From positions 29,422,766-29,486,765 of the forward strand of contig CM058234.1 in the NCBI GenBank assembly GCA_030180135.1: a stretch of 64,000 nucleotides of DNA, read 5' to 3'. Below the pieces are notes generated by a model. That model had not been told where the DNA came from, searched no databases, and saw nothing but the letters and a program-made list of their open reading frames with translations. Each line of letters begins with the position of its first letter. The stretch's first letter is position 1. Shown here piece by piece: positions 48,689 to 60,296 of the stretch. Source of the stretch: Orychophragmus violaceus. Taxonomy: Eukaryota > Streptophyta > Magnoliopsida > Brassicales > Brassicaceae. Position numbers and translations under genes: made by a program.

Positions 48689-51467
48689 ATGGAGGTTTCT
48701 ACTCCTTGGTGTTCGGAGCCATGGCTGTCGTAGTGGCGGCGTTAGAACTAAGCAAGACGAACAAGGATCGGATCAACACTTCTTCTTCCTTCAATTCCTT
48801 CAAGAACAATTACCTCGTCGTTTCCTCTATTATAATGGGTACATATTTCCACTCCATTATTGCAATTTCTTATACATGCCTCTCGCTATCGCTTAATTTT
48901 GAAATGTTATATCGCAATCAGCTCTCTGATTCATCTGCACCTGAAATTGTATTATTTATGGATCTGATCTAAGTAGTATACGTGTCTTGTTTTCGTTACA
49001 CAGAGTTGGACGAGAGTCATCGACTCTGTGTAGATCAAATCCAGTTGCAGACCGTTTAGTTCTCTTCTTCATCCATTGGTGGCTTTCTTTTTGTAGCTCA
49101 TACTAAATCCGGTGCTAATTGTCGACGATAGTCGTAAATTAATATGGCATATTCGTTTTATGCATCTCATGCGTCATAACTAGGTTTGATCAAGTGTGTC
49201 GGACATCAAAGATTTATATGAGGTTGAAGGAATATTTAGGGCGAGTGATCAATTGAAGAGAATATTGTTGTAAAAAAGAAATAATTGTTCTTGAATGCAA
49301 TGGATCAATTCATGCTGATACGCACTTATTCATATGATTATGTTGCTACAGATGGGAATTGGCTTAAGGGACCTTATGTGTATTACCTTTACAGCACTTA
49401 TGGATTTGGAAAAAGAGATACTGGTCAGCTATTCATTGCTGGTTTCGGCTCCTCCATGTTGTTTGCAACCACTGTTGGATCTCTGGCTGATAAACAGTGA
49501 GAATGTCTTTCCTTTTTTAAGTTTTCATGTCCGTGGCTCCGTGCTATGTTCAGGAAAAAATAATATGTATATGTGTTTTGGATTTAGGGGTCGAAAGAGG
49601 GCATGTGTTACATACTGCATAGTTTACATACTAAGCTGCATCACCAAGCACTCTCCACAGTACAAAGTTTTGATGGTCGGTCGTATCTTGGGTGGTATTG
49701 CTACATCTCTCTTGTTTTCAGCCTTCGAATCTTGGCTCATTGCATAACACAACAAGGTCAGCCTTAGCTTTCTTACTTTTATTGGTTTCTACATATGAAT
49801 CATGTGCATATTTGTCAGTCTAGGCGAACAAAATCTATATTTTCAGCTTAATTCCTGCATAAATTTTTTTAGATGCTTGTTAGTTTTTTTTACAGAAACA
49901 TAGCCTTCCTCCTAACCATGTCTGCTTCTCCAGTAGCTGTAAATTCCGTAGTTTCTCGAAACTATCATTTCTAGATTTCAAACTGTTCTAGAACATATCA
50001 AAACTCATTTTCAATCTTTGCACAAAGTTTGATGATGAAGAAAGTAAAGACTTTGGGAAGCTTCTAAAGGAATGTTTTATATATTAACCATGGCTGATAT
50101 GAAATTTTTGCTTTTCTGAACAACTATGCACAGAGAAACTTTGACCAACAGTGGCTGTCACTGGCATTCTCTAAGGCTGTTTTCCTTGGGAATGGTCTAG
50201 TTGCTATTCTCTCTGGGTTGTTTGGAAATATACTTGTCGACACTTTTTCCTTTGGTCCTGTTGCTCCCTTTGATGCCGCTGCATGCTTTCTTGCAATTAG
50301 AATGGCCATCATATTGACGATATGGTCGGAGAATTTCGGAGATCCATCTGACAGTAAAGATCTGCTGACTCAGTTCAAAGTTTCTACCATTGCAATAGTT
50401 TCAGGCAGGTCCAAAGTTAGCATTAAAACTGTTGATTTAGAGGCTTCTCAATATACTCGGCATCCATTCGTCCACTATCGCATTAAAACTTTAAGCTATG
50501 TTTCTGCATTATCACTAATTCAGTCTATGGATGATTTCTCAGATGAAAAGATTGCATTGTTGGGCGTTATTCAATCTCTTTCTGAGGCATCGATGTACAC
50601 ATTTTTTTCCCTTTGGACACCAGCTCGCTGCCCAAACAACGAAGAAATTCCACATGGCTTCGTCTTTGCAACCTTCATGTTGACCTCGATGTTGGGAAGC
50701 TCCCTTGCAGCTCGTCTCATGGCGCGCTCATCTCTGAGATTCGAAAACTACATGCAAATCGTCTTTCTAGTCTCCGTTGCTTATCTTCTACTTCCCATTA
50801 CAAAAAATGTATGTCTCCGTCAGGGTTGTTTAACTCTTATGTATATACAATCTTTTATATGCACATTACCCCTATGATAATAACATGTTTGCTCAGGTCT
50901 TGGTGACTCCATCAAAGGTGAAAGAAGAAGGCTTGTCGTTGACTTGCTCCATTCAGCTACTTGGTTTCTGTGTATTCGTGGCGTGTGTAGGAATATTTTG
51001 GCCATCGATAATGAAGATGAGGTCACAGTATATCCCTGAATAAGCAAGAAGCACCATAATGAATTTCTTCCGTGTACCACTCAACATCTTTGTCTGCATC
51101 GTCTTGTACAACGTAAGAATAAGTCATGTCTTCACGTAAGAGAGATTTGTGTGTTTATTTAATCTTTTGGTTCTGCAGGTTGACGCATTTCCGATCACAA
51201 TCATGTTTGGAATGTGCTCAATCTTCCTCTTCATAGCTTCCATATTACAGCGGCGGCTTATGGTCATCTCCGAAAAGCCAAGTGATTTCTCTCTAACGGT
51301 CTAGTATGCATATAATCTAAAACTCTGAACAAATAGGAATCTAAGTTGTGTTTGTTTGTGGTAAATGGTAATGTCCTACTAAGGAGCTCTTTATATTTAT
51401 CCACAGAGGGAGAAGAGTGGAGTCCAGTTAAGGATCGAACTCAGAAGTTGATCCTCTTAACCTCTGA
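48689..51467 (+). pseudogene. MFSD5-like (molybdate-anion type) MFS transporter pseudogene, eight exons
   Basis: Exons: 48689-48838, 49352-49496, 49588-49756, 50134-50404, 50543-50808, 50897-51112, 51179-51281 and 51407-51467. Joined, they would give about 460 aa of a membrane transporter of the plant MFSD5/molybdate-anion family. Landmarks are ELSKTNKDRINTSS, GPYVYYLYSTYGFGKRDTGQLFIAGFGSSMLF, GRILGGIATSLLFSAFESWLIA, SFGPVAPFDAAACFLAI, DEKIALLGVIQSL, and MKMRSQYIPE followed by RSTIMNFFR-PLNIFVCI. All phases agree. Lesions are one base lost near 48695, GAA-type codons now TAA at 49745 and 51041, and one base lost near 51437. Intron 4 starts GC (50405). Introns show it is not a retrocopy. The family assignment is from memory of the Arabidopsis homologue. 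Confidence 0.9.
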
Positions 51468-51616
51468 TCCGTTTCCACTCCAAAGCTTGTTATTATTAAT
51501 TTCATTTTTTCATTTTCCTATTTTTTAGAAAGGAAAAAATAGTCATATAGGGTATGTAGCTTCTATATTTGACCTTTACGCATAATTACCATTTTGGCAT
51601 AAATATCTCCTTTTAT
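51468..51616. other. Spacer between transporter pseudogene and LINE-3 tail
   Basis: AT-rich, no feature recognised. Confidence 0.5.
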
Positions 51617-51677
51617 TTTTTTTTTGTCAACTGCATCCTTTTTATTAAATCAAATTTGGTTGGACATTTCAGTTTTC

Positions 51678-54600
51678 TTGTGGAATTTCGAGATCCGACT
51701 GTTCTTGACTTGAAAGGGTAAATAAACGGCCTCGTGCTCTTGCCCTTTTTGAAAGGGTATCGACACGGACATTTTCCATACGACCAAAATAAGATAAAAC
51801 GAAAAAGATAAACTGCTATATAATCTTAGCTATGTTATCTAATTCGGATAGAAAATCCGGCCACCCCGACGGTTCCTCAAGCATCTTTACTAGATTCTCA
51901 CAGTCCGACATGAAGTTGAGTCAAAGGAAACCCTTATCGCATAGGCATTTCATTTCCAGATGAGTCCATCCAATTCGGCATGGAGAGCCGATAGACTTCT
52001 TCTACACCCTCTTTCTCCAGCTAAAATCCAACATATGTTATCCCTAAAGCACCATCCTAAACCACTAACCGTACCATGGTTGACCCAAGATGCGTCAATT
52101 TGGCAGATAGGGTTGGGATGTGTTTCAGGAGGTTTTTTCGGTCCCTGGTATTTATGTGGAGTGTTCCACTTCCACCTCGGCTTACTTTTGGTTTTCTATC
52201 CTCCAGCTTTCCGCCTCCAGAATAGCATGTTGAAGAGTGTCACTGCTGATCTCTCAATTCCATTGAACTCTTTTTCGTTTCTTGCTTTCCATATGAACCA
52301 AATAATCTAAGGAAAGTTATCTCTCTGTGGCTCCGGAAGGCCCAATTCTTTTGTTCTCCAAAATAGGAAGTCCATGTTTCGGTATAAGGATATACTCAGG
52401 AAGCAACCCTGAAGGGACGGAAATTCCGATAAAGCCCACACCTGTAAGGCTGGGGGTCACTCAAATAAGAGATGATTGATCGTTTCCTATGTGGTCCCAC
52501 ATCTGGGGAAGCTCGTATCCGTATCAATATGTCGGTAGACAAGACGTTGGCAAGTCGCTACACATCTGGATAAGACTTGCCACATAAAGTGGTGAAGCTT
52601 CCCAGGTAATCTTCCAAACATGACTTTTTAGGGGGTAATACTTGGCTCTAACACCTCATGGTTGTCTAGTGCCAAATTAGTCTTTCGTAGAAGTTCGTAT
52701 CATGATTTCACTGTGTATGCTCCTGAAGTGGTATGGTTCCAAATGTATCCATCTAAGTTGAGATTACGGCTAGGTCTCAAGCCAAGGATTAATGGTACAT
52801 CTTCTGGGTGGAATAGCTCCCATATCAGGGGTTCATCCCATTCACTCGTTCCTTATCTTATCAACTGGTATACCAAAAGATCGGGGTCCCTTGGCCCCAT
52901 TGGGTAAAATGGGTCTGCCCCTGTCGGCATGCGGGCCGGAATGTCTTTGATCCATCGCTCGTCCCACACTATGGTATTACATCCCGGCCCAATCCTCTTT
53001 CTTAATCCGAGTTTCAAAACATCCCTTGCGGCCATAATACTACGCCATCCATATGATGGGGAGTATACTCTCCATTCCTCTAAAGGATCAGAATTCCTGT
53101 AGTATCGTCCTTTCAGAACTCTCGCAAGGAGGGAATGTGGATGTTCGATCAATCTCCACATCTGTTTGGCCAATTAATAAATCAAGATTTGATCATGTAG
53201 TTCTCTGAAACCGATGCCTCCGATATCTTGTGGTGTACAGTTTTTATCCCAGGCAATCCAATGAAGCTCCTTACTATTTTGTTTTAAACTCTACCAAAAT
53301 TTTTAGATCGAGCTCTCAGTTTATCAGTCACGCCTTGCGGAAGAAGGAAGCACGACATCGTGTATGTTGGAACAGCTTGGGCAACTTATTTTATATGTAC
53401 CTCTTTTCCTCCTTTAGAGAGAAGACTTGCGGACCAGGTGCCTACCCGATTGTTTAGTCTATCTTGCATAAAGCTGAATACTTTCTTTTTTGAGTTGCAT
53501 ATCTGTTCGGGGAGTCCTAGGTACATACCCATACCCCCTTCATTTGTAATACCAATTAAGGTCTTGATTTCTCTTAGAGTATCAGAGTTGACTCTGCTCC
53601 CAAAGAAAACCGGTGATTTTCTGGGGTTTAGTTGTTGACCCGAGGCTTCTCTGTAAATACGGATATTTTCCAAGATCTTGACACTCTGTCGGATATTTGC
53701 TTTACAGAAGAATAAGCTATCATCTGCAAACAGGAGATGTGAGACGGTTGGGCTGGCTCTAGCTATCCTTAGTCCAGAGATTCTTTTTTCTTTTTCCGCT
53801 CCGTTGAGAAGAGAGATAAGCGCCTCTGTGCAAAGGATGAAAAGAAAGGGGGGGATAATGGATCCCCTTGTCGGAGTCCTCGGGTGGGTTTTATTCTGCC
53901 CCTTGGTTCTCCGTTTATTAAAAACTGGTAAGAGACCGAGAAAACGCAAAACATCAACAGATAAACCCATTTCTTATGAAATCCAAACTTAAGCAGGAGT
54001 GCTCGCAATAAATTTCATTCTACTCTATCATATGCTTTACTCATGTCCGTTTAATGGCCATGAAATCATATTGGCACATGTGATTTGTTCGAAGGGAATG
54101 GAAATTCTCTTGCGCGAGCAGAATATTGTCAGTAATAAGGCGTTTGGCCATGAAGGCCGATTTTGTCTCTGATATAAGCTTTGGGAGAGCTTTCTTCAGT
54201 CCTTTGCACATAATGTTTGAAACGATCTTGTAACTCACAGTACAGAGGCTGATTGGTCTAAATTCTGCCATTTCTCTTAGTCGGTGTTTCTTTGGAATCA
54301 GACAAATATTTGTCTGGTTTAGCCTCAGATCGAAACTCCCAGACGAGAAAAACCCTTTGACCAACTTCGTCAAATCGTGCCTTATCACTGGTCCGAATCT
54401 CTGGAAGAACTGACTAGTCATGCCATCCGGGCCTGGTGTTTTATCTGGGTTAATATCAAAAGTGCCGCTTTAATGTCCTCAACTGAGGGATCCGAGACTA
54501 GAGAGTTGTTAACATGTTTTGGTACTTTTTCGGTAACAAACCGGAGGGAGTTGGTGAAGTCTGTTGGATTTGTACTTGTGAATAGGTCTTTAACATAGTT

Positions 54601-55769
54601 CACCGCCACTCTCTCAATTGATGTTGGGTTTTCAGCCCAGTTGTCTTGTTCGTCTTTAAGAGTTGTGATCCGGTTTCTGGCTCGCCTTATTTTGTGAGAG
54701 AGTGATGAAATTTTTTATTTTTATCACCATCTTTGTGGAAGAGAGTTCGGCTTTTCTGTCTCCAAAAAGTTTCCTCATCGCGGAAAGCGGTTCAAAGTTG
54801 GCGTCTGAGTTCTTCTAATTCATCCAGCGTTGTATTATCATCTATAGTTGCCTTGTCGATCTGATTTTTAAGTTCTTCAATGAGTCTTGCGGAATTTGTG
54901 GGTGGGGTTGTTTTCCAAGACGAAATATTTTTCCTACAAGAAGTCATTTTGTCAAGGAAATCCCTAAGGGGGATTCCATCCGGTGGACCCAATCCTGATA
55001 CCACCGCTTCCTCGAAACCCCGTTTTTCGAACCATCTTTTATTGAATCTAAAATTTTTCCTCCGTTGGCGGATCATCGATTGTACTCTTGCTAAGACAAA
55101 CTGATTATCAGAGCCCCAAAATTTCAAAAACTCCACAACTGTGTGGGAAAACATATAGTGCCATTCATCATTCTCTACGGCTCTATCTAATCGGCATTTA
55201 ACCTTTCTGGATCTACATTTTCCAACCCACGATAGAGAGATTCCTTTGTGTGGGAATCCATCATTCCACAGTTCTCGAGCATCGTTCGAAAGGGAATGAA
55301 AGAAGATTCTTCTCTTCGCCGTCCTCCTCGTTTTTCGTGATTCCCAGTGCTTTCATTAAATTCTCTTATTATAAACCAGGCATGATGCCGATTGAGACTC
55401 ATTCTCATGAGTCGTTCCCATACATATTCTTGGTATTCAATTACTGGATTGCCATAAACGAATGTCATATAGATTTTATGGCCTTCAAAGGTGGTTTCAA
55501 TATTAATCATATGCTCGTCCGAGTAAGAAACTACTACTTTTGGATCATTCATATAAAAAAGGGCAAGGCCCCCGCTTCGATCTCTCGGTTCCACGGTGAA
55601 TACATGATCATAGCCGAAAGAAACTTGCACATTTTGCAGAAAATAACGAAAGTTTTTTTGTTTCCGATAAAAATAAAAGCTAGGTAAAAAAACATTTGTA
55701 GAGTTCTTCGAGATGTTCTTTAGTCAGGTCGGCTCCCGCTCCCTGGCAATTCCACGTGATCACGTTCAT
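51678..55769 (-). pseudogene. LINE-3 ORF2, broken
   Basis: It starts at the ATG 55769-55767 with MNVITWNCQGAGADLTKEHL, the normal endonuclease opening. Many frameshifts follow. Endonuclease pieces are at 55630-55190, where SGDFNEI reads IREFNES. Reverse transcriptase pieces: LIPKKHRLREMAEFRPISLCTVSYK (about 54300-54210), TRGLRQGDPLSPP (about 53890) and HLLFADDSLFFC (about 53730). The zf-RVT-like segment WRLIEHPHSLLARVLKGRYY is at 53160-53080. The RNase H end is near 51900-51690 (DTLSKRARARGRL). It is not functional. Confidence 0.87.
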
Positions 55770-56255
55770 GGGCGGTTTTTGGTTTGCTTTTGGTCAATTG
55801 GGTTATTCGGGCCGGAACAGATTTCTTGAGTGCCGGGTTTTTTTCCTCTGCAGGTCCACAGTTTGTCCTCTTCATTGGACTTGGGCCACGCCCAACAATC
55901 TTGCCTTCATTCTTTGACTTTGGTGACATACGGCCCAACAACAGTTTCTTCTTTTTTTGATCCAAAACCCTTGACAGCCGGACTGCTCGGAATCTTCTTC
56001 TTCGCCGTCCCTGCCTTCTTTTTCCTGGTTACTTGGGTCTCCGCCTCGGGGATTCCAACGGCGACCACCTCAGGGAAGCCTTCCGTGTTGTTGTCCCCCT
56101 CCAACCAGAAGGCCAGATCCTCCACAATCTTTGCCATTTTCTCAATGTCGGATTGATCCGGATTATCCAAGAACTTCTCATCCTCCATTAAATTCTCCAT
56201 GAGAGGGAAGCCTTCCTCATCAGGAAATCTTCCGCATCCAACCAGTGAAGAATCA
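55720..56255 (-). pseudogene. LINE-3 ORF1, C-terminal part
   Basis: The C-terminal region reads through MENLMEDEKFLDNPDQSDIEKMAKIVEDLAFW, then a basic stretch with KKKAGTAKKK, and ends KTAHERDHVELPGSGSRPD before TAA at 55722-55720. One frameshift occurs near 55910-55960. The end overlaps the ORF2 start by about 50 bases in another frame. The DUF4283 and zinc knuckle would lie to the right and are missing. Confidence 0.65.
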
Positions 56256-56987
56256 GGACCATTCGTATCCAAAATACGGTCACTAGATTCGGGTGAACTT
56301 GAGCAGAAAGTCAACCATGGGGTGGAGGGTCTGTGTGAATTGTCATTTTACCAATGTCGGGGGTAAAATGGTAATTTTACCAAAAGTCGAGACGGAAGCC
56401 GAGACGGGCCGAATATTCTTATATTTTAATATAAAGAATGTTCACAAGACCATAGTTGGAGAAATCGGAGCAGAAACATGTTTTTCGGTGAATCGGGAAT
56501 GGAAACCGACAAAACCGATAAAACTTCAAAAATTCATAACCGGAGCTACGGGTGTCCGTTTGAGGCGATTCAAAATGAAAAATTCATCAAATAGCATGTA
56601 GAATCTGATTATGGAGGTTTGAGGATTTATGGGATCAACCAGAGATATTCTAAAATATTAAAACCGAAAACCATCAAACCGAGCATTGGAGTTAATGGGG
56701 AGTAGTGGCTGGTTAAGGGCGGTTTAGAGGTGATTTTTGGGCAACAAAGTAGAGCAATTTATGCTGAAAAAATGGAGAGGGAGACGTGGCATGTTGAGGA
56801 GGTGTTGTGGCATTATTTTAAAAGAAATACAATGCATGTGATTTTGATCACATGGTTAAATGAATCTTTTATGGATTCATGAATGGTGTTGTGGCAAGAG
56901 AGAAGAGATGACAACAAGGTGGTAGGCATGGCTCAAAGAAGAGGGAAGAGAAAAACATGTGTCACCACTCAATGCTTTGTATCTTCC

Positions 56988-56996
56988 TATAAATAG
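56988..56996 (+). promoter_or_regulatory. LTR TATA box
   Basis: TATAAATAG sits about 30 bases before cattcacacaacaacaac, a plausible transcription start. It is identical in the 3' LTR at 63007-63015. Transcription would therefore begin just upstream of the purine tract. Confidence 0.75.
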
Positions 56997-57048
56997 CAAG
57001 CTAATTCCCTTCATTTCATTCACACAACAACAACAACAAAAAGAAGAG

Positions 57049-57895
57049 AAAAAGAGCGTAAGAAGAAGAGGAGAGAAGAAGAAGAAGGAGAAGAAGAAGG
57101 AGAAGAAGAAGAAGAAGAAGAAGAAGAAGAAGGTGGAGGAGGAGACCGGAGGAGAAGAAGGAGAGAGAGATAGAGAAGAGGAAGAGAAAAGCGTGAGCAA
57201 GAAGAAGAAGAAGAAGAAGGAGGAGCGAGGTGAGCGTGAAGAAGAAGAAGGAGGAGAGAGGTGAGCGTGAAGAAGAAGAAGAAGAAGGAGGTGAGCGTAA
57301 AGAAGAAGAAGAAGAAGAAGAAGAAGAAGGTAGAGAGAGGAGGAGAGAAGAGAAGAAATGTGAGAGGAGAAGCATGGAGGAGGAGAGAAGGGGAGAAGAA
57401 GCGTGGAGAAGAAGAAAGAAGAGGGAAGCGTGAGGAAGAAGAAAGGAGTAGAAGAAGAAGAGGTGAGAAGGAGAGAGAGAGAGATAGAAGAGGAAGCGAA
57501 GAGAGAGAGAGAGAGAAGAGGAAGCGTGAAGGAGGAGAAGAGGAGAGAGGAGAAGAGGAAGAAGAAGAAGCGTGAAGAGGAGGGAGAGAAGAAGAAGAAG
57601 AAGAGAGAGGAAGAGAAAGAGAGAAGAAGGGCGTGAAGAAGAGGAGAGAGAAGAAGGGAGAAGAAGGGCGTGAAGAAGAGGAGAGAGAGGAAGAGAGAAG
57701 AGGCGTGAAGAAGAGGAGAGAGAGGAAGAAGGAAGGAGAAAGAAGCGTGAGATGAGGCGAAGGAGAGAAGACCGGAGGAGAGAGAAAGAAGAGAGATAAA
57801 GAGGAGAGAGAAAGAAGAGCGAGAAAGTAGAGAGAGAGAGACGTGAAGATGAAGAAGAGAGAGAAGGAGGCGTGAAGGAGAGAGAAGATGGTCCG
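57049..57895 (+). repeat. Purine-rich (GAA/GAG) tract in 5' LTR
   Basis: About 850 bases are almost wholly A and G, built from gaa, gag and agga units and broken by a recurring gcgtga word every few dozen bases. On the minus strand this leaves long open frames of Ser, Leu and Phe only because pyrimidine runs cannot form stop codons. The tract would be part of the transcribed leader. It recurs, with length changes, in the 3' LTR. Confidence 0.95.
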
Positions 57896-58795
57896 GAAGC
57901 TTGGTTAGAATTATGCGGTCAACGGTCAAGACGTTCGGGAAGCATCGGGGTTCGAGTTCGTGCATTCGGGAGGTTCGGGTTCCAGTTCGGGGGTCTCGGG
58001 ATTCATAACGTGTCAGAGCCGCCATTACCGAACCTATCTCACTGTGAGTCGGCTCACAAACTCGTAGTTTCATATAGACCATAAATTGATAAGCCGTAGT
58101 GCTAGGATTGCATACCCGTTACTTAACCTAATTGGTACTTAATAATTAATTGGACGTTTAATGATAAACCGGTTAGGATCGGATAAGCATGTTAGGGTTT
58201 AAAGAATTAAAAGGTTAATTGGTTGTGTGCCGCTAGGTTATTAGTAATGATTGGGTGATGCATTCATATAGACCGTTGTTTAGGACTGTATATGCATATT
58301 TATGGTATAAGAATGATAATTAATGAATCTATATACGGGAATTAAGACGACATTAAAATATGGTTAAACCTAAACGAACGTATAGAATATGATAACGGGA
58401 TTGGGGTTTAGGTTTAATAGCGGGATTGGGTAATGAATCAAATTAAGTTAATAATGAGACGTCGGGGAGTTAGTAAGTTTACTAACTCTAAACCGACGGA
58501 TCGGGGAGTTAATGAATGATGATTAGGTTTGGTTAAGAAATAAGAAGTGGGGTGATTGGTGAACCGTCTACGGGTTAACAAGCGGTTAACCCAAGGTAGC
58601 GGGCGTGAAATGGATTAAAAGACTTAGAAACCCTAATAAGCCTGCTTGTGTGTGATTGTGTGATTGATTGTGATTGCGTGATTGTATTGTTGTTGTTGTG
58701 AGCTTTGTGTGCAGGCTTGTTAGACTGCTCGGTGTTGGGCCGAGCAGTTATTGCGGACACTTACTCCGGTCACGGGACCGGGTAAGTTAGTGGTG

Positions 58796-58820
58796 CTGAC
58801 TAGGTATCTTACCTAGTCAG
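58796..58820 (+). other. Perfect 11-bp stem-loop in LTR
   Basis: ctGACTAGGTA, loop tct, TACCTAGTCag. It could fold in RNA or form a DNA cruciform; it is not followed by a T run, so it is not terminator-like. Confidence 0.8.
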
Positions 58821-58836
58821 AGCGGTGGTAGTGTAG

Positions 58837-58962
58837 AGGCTTGCGGAATGGTTGGGGATTTATTATTGATATTGATTGCGTGATCTGTGCTAGAGTCCCA
58901 GCGAGTCTGCGTGTTTATATTTCTGCACTAGGACTCTAGGGTGCGTTAGATTCCGCAAGCCT
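58837..58962 (+). other. Nested inverted repeats in LTR
   Basis: An outer pair, AGGCTTGCGGAAT (58837-58849) and ATTCCGCAAGCCT (58950-58962), is a perfect 13-bp match. An inner pair, CTAGAGTCC (58890-58898) and GGACTCTAG (58931-58939), is a perfect 9-bp match. Together they could form a two-part RNA arm in the leader, at a place where packaging or dimerisation signals would fit. Confidence 0.75.
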
Positions 58963-60032
58963 AGGTTTTGTTTACGTGCTGGTACTTCCATCCCGATTGG
59001 ATCCTCGGGAATTGAGAACCTGGTCAGCTTAGCCTGGCGGGTGCGAACCTATGGAGTGACGTCTGTAGGGTGTAGTCCGGAGAATACGGGGTCGCGTCCT
59101 AGGGCCGGACTGCATGGAAGCTCGGGTTGCCGGGGGTAACCGGAGTCGCCGCGTATCGATGGACAGAGAACGGTGTCCTAGTCGTTGTGTGGACGGCTAG
59201 GAGTCATGTGGGTTAGTTGCCATATCGGTGACAGTGGAAACCCGTGGAAGTCACCAAGTTCGTAGGGCCCAGTGTTTGTTTTGTTATCTTTCTTTCGTTG
59301 CGCGATAGATAGATCGAGTCCAATCGAGGACATGTGCCGCAGTGCCTTCGATTCCCTTAATTCTCTTGTTTTGGCTATTGCTTGATTGTGTGTGGGTTGA
59401 CACGACGTGGTAGTGCGTGATCGACTATTTATTTCTGTTGATTGTTATTTTGGGTTTTGGGGCGGGAATTTGTAGACTCTAGATAGATTAGAAGCCGTTA
59501 GTGGGGAGCCGATTCACTGGGTGATCTTAGATCGCTCATTATACTCTTTTTGTATTTTCAGGTTTAGGTAGCGGCGGACGCGGGAGATCCTCGGTGTGGT
59601 TTCGGGTTGCTTGTGACGGGATTTGATTCGTGGGTTTTTGCGTGTTTTCTCGGTTCGGCGTTATTGTTATTTCGTGTGTTGATTTCTTTGTATATTTTAC
59701 TTGACGATTGTTTGTGAAATTCTATTAAACGTTGTACTCAACGTTGATTACTCAAAAATGAAATTGTTTCCCTGATATGAGGTTTTAGTCCGAACCGACA
59801 CAACTCATCGAAGTAGTGCAAGTGGTACCGCTTGTGCTATGGATATGAGGATAGCGGAGTCGAGGATAGATTGGTGCGAGCCTTTGTCTCAAACCGAACT
59901 ATCTTTGGCTTCGTCCTGTGGCGAACTTTTCCTGTTTGACTTGCTCGGGTTCGATCGGTCATGTTCTTGTTTGATTGTTGACCGGTCAGCTCGACGGTCA
60001 GCGGAGAATGGGAAAGGGGCGTTACAGAAAGG

Positions 60033-60044
60033 TGGTATCAGAGC
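60033..60044 (+). other. Primer binding site of the gypsy-like element
   Basis: TGGTATCAGAGC, six bases after the LTR end TTACA, matches the Met-tRNA primer site exactly. Confidence 0.9.
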
Positions 60045-60296
60045 ATGGTTCTGCATGGGTTTCGAAACATTTCATTTCTGAGTGTTTTCCGTGTTTTATC
60101 GAGTCAAATGTGTCACACAAGCATCCATTAGGAAACCGAGCCGCGTCCGTTAAACCCGGGGTTGGGATGGGGAGTAGCATTTTTGTATTATTTGAACTAA
60201 CTTATCTTTGAGTTGTGATTGCAGTCGTGCAGCAGTGTGTCCTGGGTGGAGTGGAGATGTGTGTGTGTGTGCACGGAGCAGTTACAGTTGAGCGTC

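Larger units (their letters stand above)
51617..56255 (-). mobile_element. L1-type LINE (LINE-3), minus strand, ORF1 side truncated
   Basis: A T run at 51617-51626 is the poly-A tail on the minus strand, preceded by GTTGAC as in LINE-1. Going right, RNase H, zf-RVT, reverse transcriptase, endonuclease and the C-terminal part of ORF1 appear in reverse coordinate order. The element stops in ORF1 where the gypsy-type LTR begins (about 56256-56283). The N-terminal half of ORF1 is not in the window. No target duplication can be checked. Confidence 0.85.
56256..60026 (+). repeat. 5' LTR of the gypsy-like element (about 3.77 kb)
   Basis: The right border is TTACA before the primer site. The left border is blurred: cgtatccaaaatacggtca is shared with the 3' LTR, but the TGTGATAACC start is not intact and the first 80 bases differ by small insertions. 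The order inside is U3 with a TATA box, a (CAA) run, about 850 bp of purine-rich sequence, then 2.1 kb of mixed sequence with stem-loops. No host gene is seen in it. Confidence 0.8.

Noticed and set aside
51407..51470. B-box-like GAGTTCGATCC on the minus strand suggesting a tRNA-like unit
   Set aside because: The stretch is better explained as the last exon of the transporter pseudogene (EEWSPVKDR), which joins in phase with exon 7.
56877..58082. Long minus-strand open frame rich in Ser, Leu and Phe (401 codons), and plus-strand Glu/Lys/Arg frames in the same region
   Set aside because: They are open only because a purine/pyrimidine tract cannot form stop codons; composition is pure low complexity with no domain. 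The same holds for 63035-63943.
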